DNA of 64,000 nt from Paenibacillus sp. FSL W8-0426 (GTDB lineage: Bacteria > Bacillota > Bacilli > Paenibacillales > Paenibacillaceae): assembly GCF_037969725.1 (NCBI RefSeq), contig NZ_CP150203.1, forward strand, positions 3,364,001 to 3,428,000. The letters run 5' to 3'. The notes beneath the pieces are model-generated. The model worked only from the letters and a program-made list of their open reading frames with translations, had not been told where the DNA came from and did not search any database. Positions 60,891 to 64,000 of the stretch are shown here, in pieces (within the stretch, counting starts at the first letter, position 1; each line of letters starts with the position of its first letter). The translations under genes and the position numbers were made by a program.

Positions 60891-63647
60891 ATGCTGCCCA
60901 AAATGCAAAGATTCTCGATACGCTCCAAAATTTTGCTGGGATATCTCGTCGTACTCCTGTTATTCGGTATCTCGCTCTCCGTTTTATCGGTACAGATCCA
61001 TACTTTACAGGAAGAAAACGATTATATTAGCCATCATGATCTTGAAGTACATAATCTGACCAATGCCATTGAAAAAAACGTGCTGAACATGGAAACCGGA
61101 CAGCGCGGATATATGCTTACCGGTGACGAGGATTATCTTGAACCTTATCGGTCGGCCAATTCGGAATGGAATTCGAATTACAATCTTCTCTATGAACTGA
61201 TCGGCGACAACCCCACCCAGCAGCGCAACCTGGAAATGATTCGGAACCATATCGAGCGCTGGCTGGAGGTTGCGGGGGAACCTGCGATTGCGTTGAAGAA
61301 AGAAGGAAGTCCAGGCGAAGTGCTCGCCTTTTTTCGGGCTGACCCCGGAAAAAACGAAATTGATCTTCTTCGCGACCAATTAACCCGGTTTCGGAATACG
61401 GAGTTACAATTGACGGATGCCCGCGTATCCGAACTTTCCGATCGTTCCTCCGTGTTGTTAAAAGTCATTTACGCCCTCTGGTTCGCAATCACGGCGATTA
61501 CCGTTGCCGCTGCTCTCGCGATCTCCGGCAATATCGTAAAAACGTTGAAAGAAGTGATTCAGACGATCAGCGACATCTCACGCGGCGGAAGTCTGACTCA
61601 ACGGGTTCATGTACGTTCGCGGGACGAAGTCGGCGATCTGGGGATGGAAACCAACCGGCTTCTGGATACTGTTCAGGAACAGAATCGGATTAAGGAGCGC
61701 ATTGCAGCAATGGCCACGATGCTGCAAAACCAGGCCAGTCTTGAATCGCTGTCCCAATTGTACCTGAACCACCTGTCGATCGTTTTGGAGGTCCCTTACG
61801 GGGTGCTCTATCATTGGAATAAACATCAACAGTTGACCAATCTGGCATCCTACGCCGCAAGTGGAGAATTGCTTAAACCGAATCAAACCATATTAAATGT
61901 CGGCGAAGGACTCGTCGGACAATGCGTGGCCGAAAAACGGATGCTGCACTTGCATGAGCTGCCGCCTGGTTATATCCGTATCGGTTCTGGTCTGGGGTAT
62001 GCGGAAGCACGCTCATTGACGGTAGCTCCCGTATTATTCGAAGGCAAAGTGATCTCGGTCGTCGAGATTGCCGCTCTCCAGCCTTTGTCTCCGGATCAAG
62101 CGGCTGTGCTGAGCGAGTTGAATGAGATTTTCGGAGTATCCCTGCACTCTGTCATGACGCGCATGGAACTTCAGCAGTTGTATGATGAATCCCAAGTGTT
62201 AAACGAGGAGCTGCAGGCCCAATCGGAGAGGTTGCAGCAGCAGACCGAAGAGATGGCTTCCCAAACGGAGGAGCTTCAGATGCAGACCGAGGAACTTCAC
62301 GTCCTCAACGATCGCCTCGAAGAGCAAAAGAGCGCTGCCGAATTATCGGCGAGCGAAATGGCCGTTCTGGCAGAGCAATTGCGTGCTAGTTCGGGGTACA
62401 AATCGGAATTTTTGGCGAATATGTCTCATGAATTGCGCACGCCGCTCAACAGCATGCTTATATTGTCCGAAATCCTTGCAGCGAACAAACAGGGGCATCT
62501 GGATGCGGAAGAACAGAAATATGCTTCGGTCATTCACGCGTCCGGCAAGGATTTGCTGCACCTGATCAATGACATTCTGGATCTGTCGAAGGTTGAAGCC
62601 GGCAAAATGGACATGGCCTGGAGTAACGTAAGGATTGCAGACTTGCCTGAGGCCATGTACCGGTACTTTCAAAAAATGGCGGAACAAAAAGGGCTTGATT
62701 TTCGCGTTATATTGCAAGGGGAACTTCCCGAGTACATTGAAACCGACGAGATGCGTTTGCAACAAATTTTGCGGAATTTGCTCTCCAATGCATTCAAGTT
62801 TACAAGTAAAGGCGAAGTAATTCTTACGATTTCCCGCATGCATTTGGAAGGCTCCCATAAAGACGGGAAACCGGCCGAGGTTGTCTCCTTCTCCGTAAGC
62901 GATACGGGGATCGGGATCCATGAAGATCAGCTGCAGCCCATTTTTGAAGCGTTCAAACAAGCAGATGGGGCCACTGCGCGAAAATACGGCGGGACGGGGC
63001 TCGGATTGTCCATATCCCTGTCGCTTGCCAACCTGTTAGGCGGATCCATTTCAGTGACGAGCAGGATCGGCGAAGGGAGCACGTTCTCGCTAATTCTGCC
63101 ATTGAACAGGGACAATGGCGTCGTTTCGTTATCTCCATCAGATGCGCATGGCGCGAGGTTATTTTTGAATGAGGCGGCTGCTGCAGCCGAACGTTCGGGT
63201 CAAAATTCGATGGACGAAGAACCCGATTGGAAAACGGACCCTTGGTTAACGCCGTTGGAGAAAACGCTGCTTCATGGCAAGGAAGTATTCGTCGTAGACG
63301 ATGACATCCGCAACGTATATGCGCTTGCGAATGCACTTGAGCAATACGGCATGAAGATCGCGACGGCCCAGAACGGGCATGAATGCCTGGAGATGCTGGA
63401 GCGGGGAGAGGTTCGGCCGGATATCATCATGATGGACATCATGATGCCGGAATTGGACGGGTACGAAGCGACGCGGCAGATCAGAAACAGACTGGGAATG
63501 ACGCGAATTCCGATCATTGCGCTGACTGCCAAGGCGATGAAGGAAGATCGCGATAAATGCCTGGCTGCAGGAGCTTCGGACTACATTAGCAAACCGCTTA
63601 ACATGAGCGAAGTGATTTCCCGCATGAAATTATGGCTGGGGAGTTAA
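60891..63647 (+). CDS. hybrid sensor histidine kinase/response regulator
   Basis: 918 residues from the ATG at 60891 with TGGAGG upstream. Order: membrane helix 1 (about 13-33), CHASE3-type sensor domain (about 35-180, with NVLNMETGQRGYMLTGDEDYLEPY), helix 2 (about 185-205), HAMP, GAF domain (about 270-420), a Gln/Glu-rich coiled coil, and HisKA with the phospho-His in FLANMSHELRTPLNSM. The HATPase follows (LLSNAFKFT, SDTGIGI, GGTGLGLSIS), then a C-terminal receiver with phospho-Asp in DIIMMDIMMPELDGYEATRQI. It probably relays to a separate output protein; no regulator gene is adjacent. Confidence 0.93.
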   Translation: MLPKMQRFSIRSKILLGYLVVLLLFGISLSVLSVQIHTLQEENDYISHHDLEVHNLTNAIEKNVLNMETGQRGYMLTGDEDYLEPYRSANSEWNSNYNLLYELIGDNPTQQRNLEMIRNHIERWLEVAGEPAIALKKEGSPGEVLAFFRADPGKNEIDLLRDQLTRFRNTELQLTDARVSELSDRSSVLLKVIYALWFAITAITVAAALAISGNIVKTLKEVIQTISDISRGGSLTQRVHVRSRDEVGDLGMETNRLLDTVQEQNRIKERIAAMATMLQNQASLESLSQLYLNHLSIVLEVPYGVLYHWNKHQQLTNLASYAASGELLKPNQTILNVGEGLVGQCVAEKRMLHLHELPPGYIRIGSGLGYAEARSLTVAPVLFEGKVISVVEIAALQPLSPDQAAVLSELNEIFGVSLHSVMTRMELQQLYDESQVLNEELQAQSERLQQQTEEMASQTEELQMQTEELHVLNDRLEEQKSAAELSASEMAVLAEQLRASSGYKSEFLANMSHELRTPLNSMLILSEILAANKQGHLDAEEQKYASVIHASGKDLLHLINDILDLSKVEAGKMDMAWSNVRIADLPEAMYRYFQKMAEQKGLDFRVILQGELPEYIETDEMRLQQILRNLLSNAFKFTSKGEVILTISRMHLEGSHKDGKPAEVVSFSVSDTGIGIHEDQLQPIFEAFKQADGATARKYGGTGLGLSISLSLANLLGGSISVTSRIGEGSTFSLILPLNRDNGVVSLSPSDAHGARLFLNEAAAAAERSGQNSMDEEPDWKTDPWLTPLEKTLLHGKEVFVVDDDIRNVYALANALEQYGMKIATAQNGHECLEMLERGEVRPDIIMMDIMMPELDGYEATRQIRNRLGMTRIPIIALTAKAMKEDRDKCLAAGASDYISKPLNMSEVISRMKLWLGS

Positions 63648-63750
63648 AGGAACAGACGCAAGGCGGATGATCAACATGCGGGCTTGAAAAAAACTACACC
63701 AATACGCTGCACGATATGCAATCCAAGAAGCTACCACAGCATGGCTGTGA

Positions 63751-63775
63751 ACAGCCCTTGGGTTGTATTTTTTTT
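63751..63775 (+). terminator. terminator after the histidine kinase gene
   Basis: ACAGCC, loop CTTG, GGTTGT followed by ATTTTTTTT; a short stem but a long T-run. Confidence 0.7.
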
Positions 63776-63933
63776 GGATGTCAGCTTTAATCCGGAATTT
63801 GATGTTATAATACTTAACAAGAATTAATGGTTCCAGCCGATTTATTACTTTCAAAACTACAGATCAACCTGGAAACGACAGTGAAACTAATTCGTTTATG
63901 GTTTTAATGTAATGTACATGGGAGGTAATGTCC

Positions 63934-64000
63934 ATGCAGCTCACGGTTAAAGAGGCTTTGCAGGTGTATCCGCTGTCCGAGGCCAAATTGGTCGCCGGCG
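63934..64000 (+). CDS. PucR-type transcriptional regulator, N-terminal fragment (cut by window end)
   Basis: Only 22 residues are visible: MQLTVKEALQVYPLSEAKLV, then AG. The opening T-V-x-E-A-L followed by L-x-x-A-x-L-V-A-G is the start of the PucR/purine catabolism regulator N-terminal domain. GGAGGTAATG precedes the ATG; an ATG two codons upstream at 63928 is possible but too close to the ribosome binding site. The rest of the gene lies outside the window. Confidence 0.6.
   Translation, partial: MQLTVKEALQVYPLSEAKLVAG

Overview
The window reads like chromosome of a Paenibacillus-type, spore-forming, plant-polymer-degrading Firmicute. The evidence is a long carbohydrate ABC operon with secreted glycosidases, a cwlJ-gerQ spore germination pair, strong AGGAGG-type ribosome binding sites, frequent TTG and GTG starts, sigma-A promoters and cre-like sites. 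Most of it has medium-high G+C. The stretch of about 18.2-20.8 kb is visibly AT-richer and looks acquired.

Layout. 0-1.7 kb: end of a YesN-type response regulator, then an opposing AraC-type regulator whose receiver has lost its phosphorylation residues. 1.9-16.6 kb: one co-directional operon for polysaccharide sensing, binding, uptake and hydrolysis. It holds a solute-binding lipoprotein, a 965-residue anchored binding protein with two extra sugar-binding-like domains, two permease pairs, an NHL/TPR membrane protein, a YIP1 protein, a DUF5696 lipoprotein and a secreted GH5-RICIN glycosidase. No ATPase is encoded, so a shared MsmX-type ATPase is expected. A GH8 oligoxylanase faces the operon at 16.7-17.8 kb behind a cre-like site, next to a decayed carbohydrate-binding module. 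18.2-22.1 kb: MerR operon with a 19-bp-spacer promoter, a CBO0543-like membrane protein, an XRE regulator with a small membrane protein, and a methyltransferase. 22.2-24.2 kb: two nitroreductases and a MarR regulator around a perfect 36-bp palindrome. 24.3-29.5 kb: TetR, DUF1648 and DHA2 efflux genes, a tyrosine phosphatase and a PQQ-propeller protein, linked by repeated operator-like sites. 29.6-40.3 kb: DinB protein, amidase, EamA transporter under an FMN riboswitch, Tiki-like protein, amidohydrolase, amino acid permease, tyrosine recombinase and lactate dehydrogenase, with two copies of a dif-arm-like 12-mer.

40.6-50.1 kb: YCF48-type lipoprotein, small proteins, an SDR, a tandem-duplicated TIM-barrel-like protein, cwlJ-gerQ, a sigma factor fused to DUF1835, and a CNNM/CorC-type exporter behind a leader with mini-ORFs. 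50.2-55.6 kb: secreted protein, anti-sigma/sigma pair and two tandem M29 aminopeptidases. 55.7-64 kb: MBL hydrolase, degenerate IS200/IS605 tnpB element, aldose epimerase, fumarase, a large hybrid histidine kinase and the start of a PucR-type regulator.

No rRNA, tRNA, CRISPR array or prophage was recognised. All functional calls come from reading the translated sequences; no database search was run.
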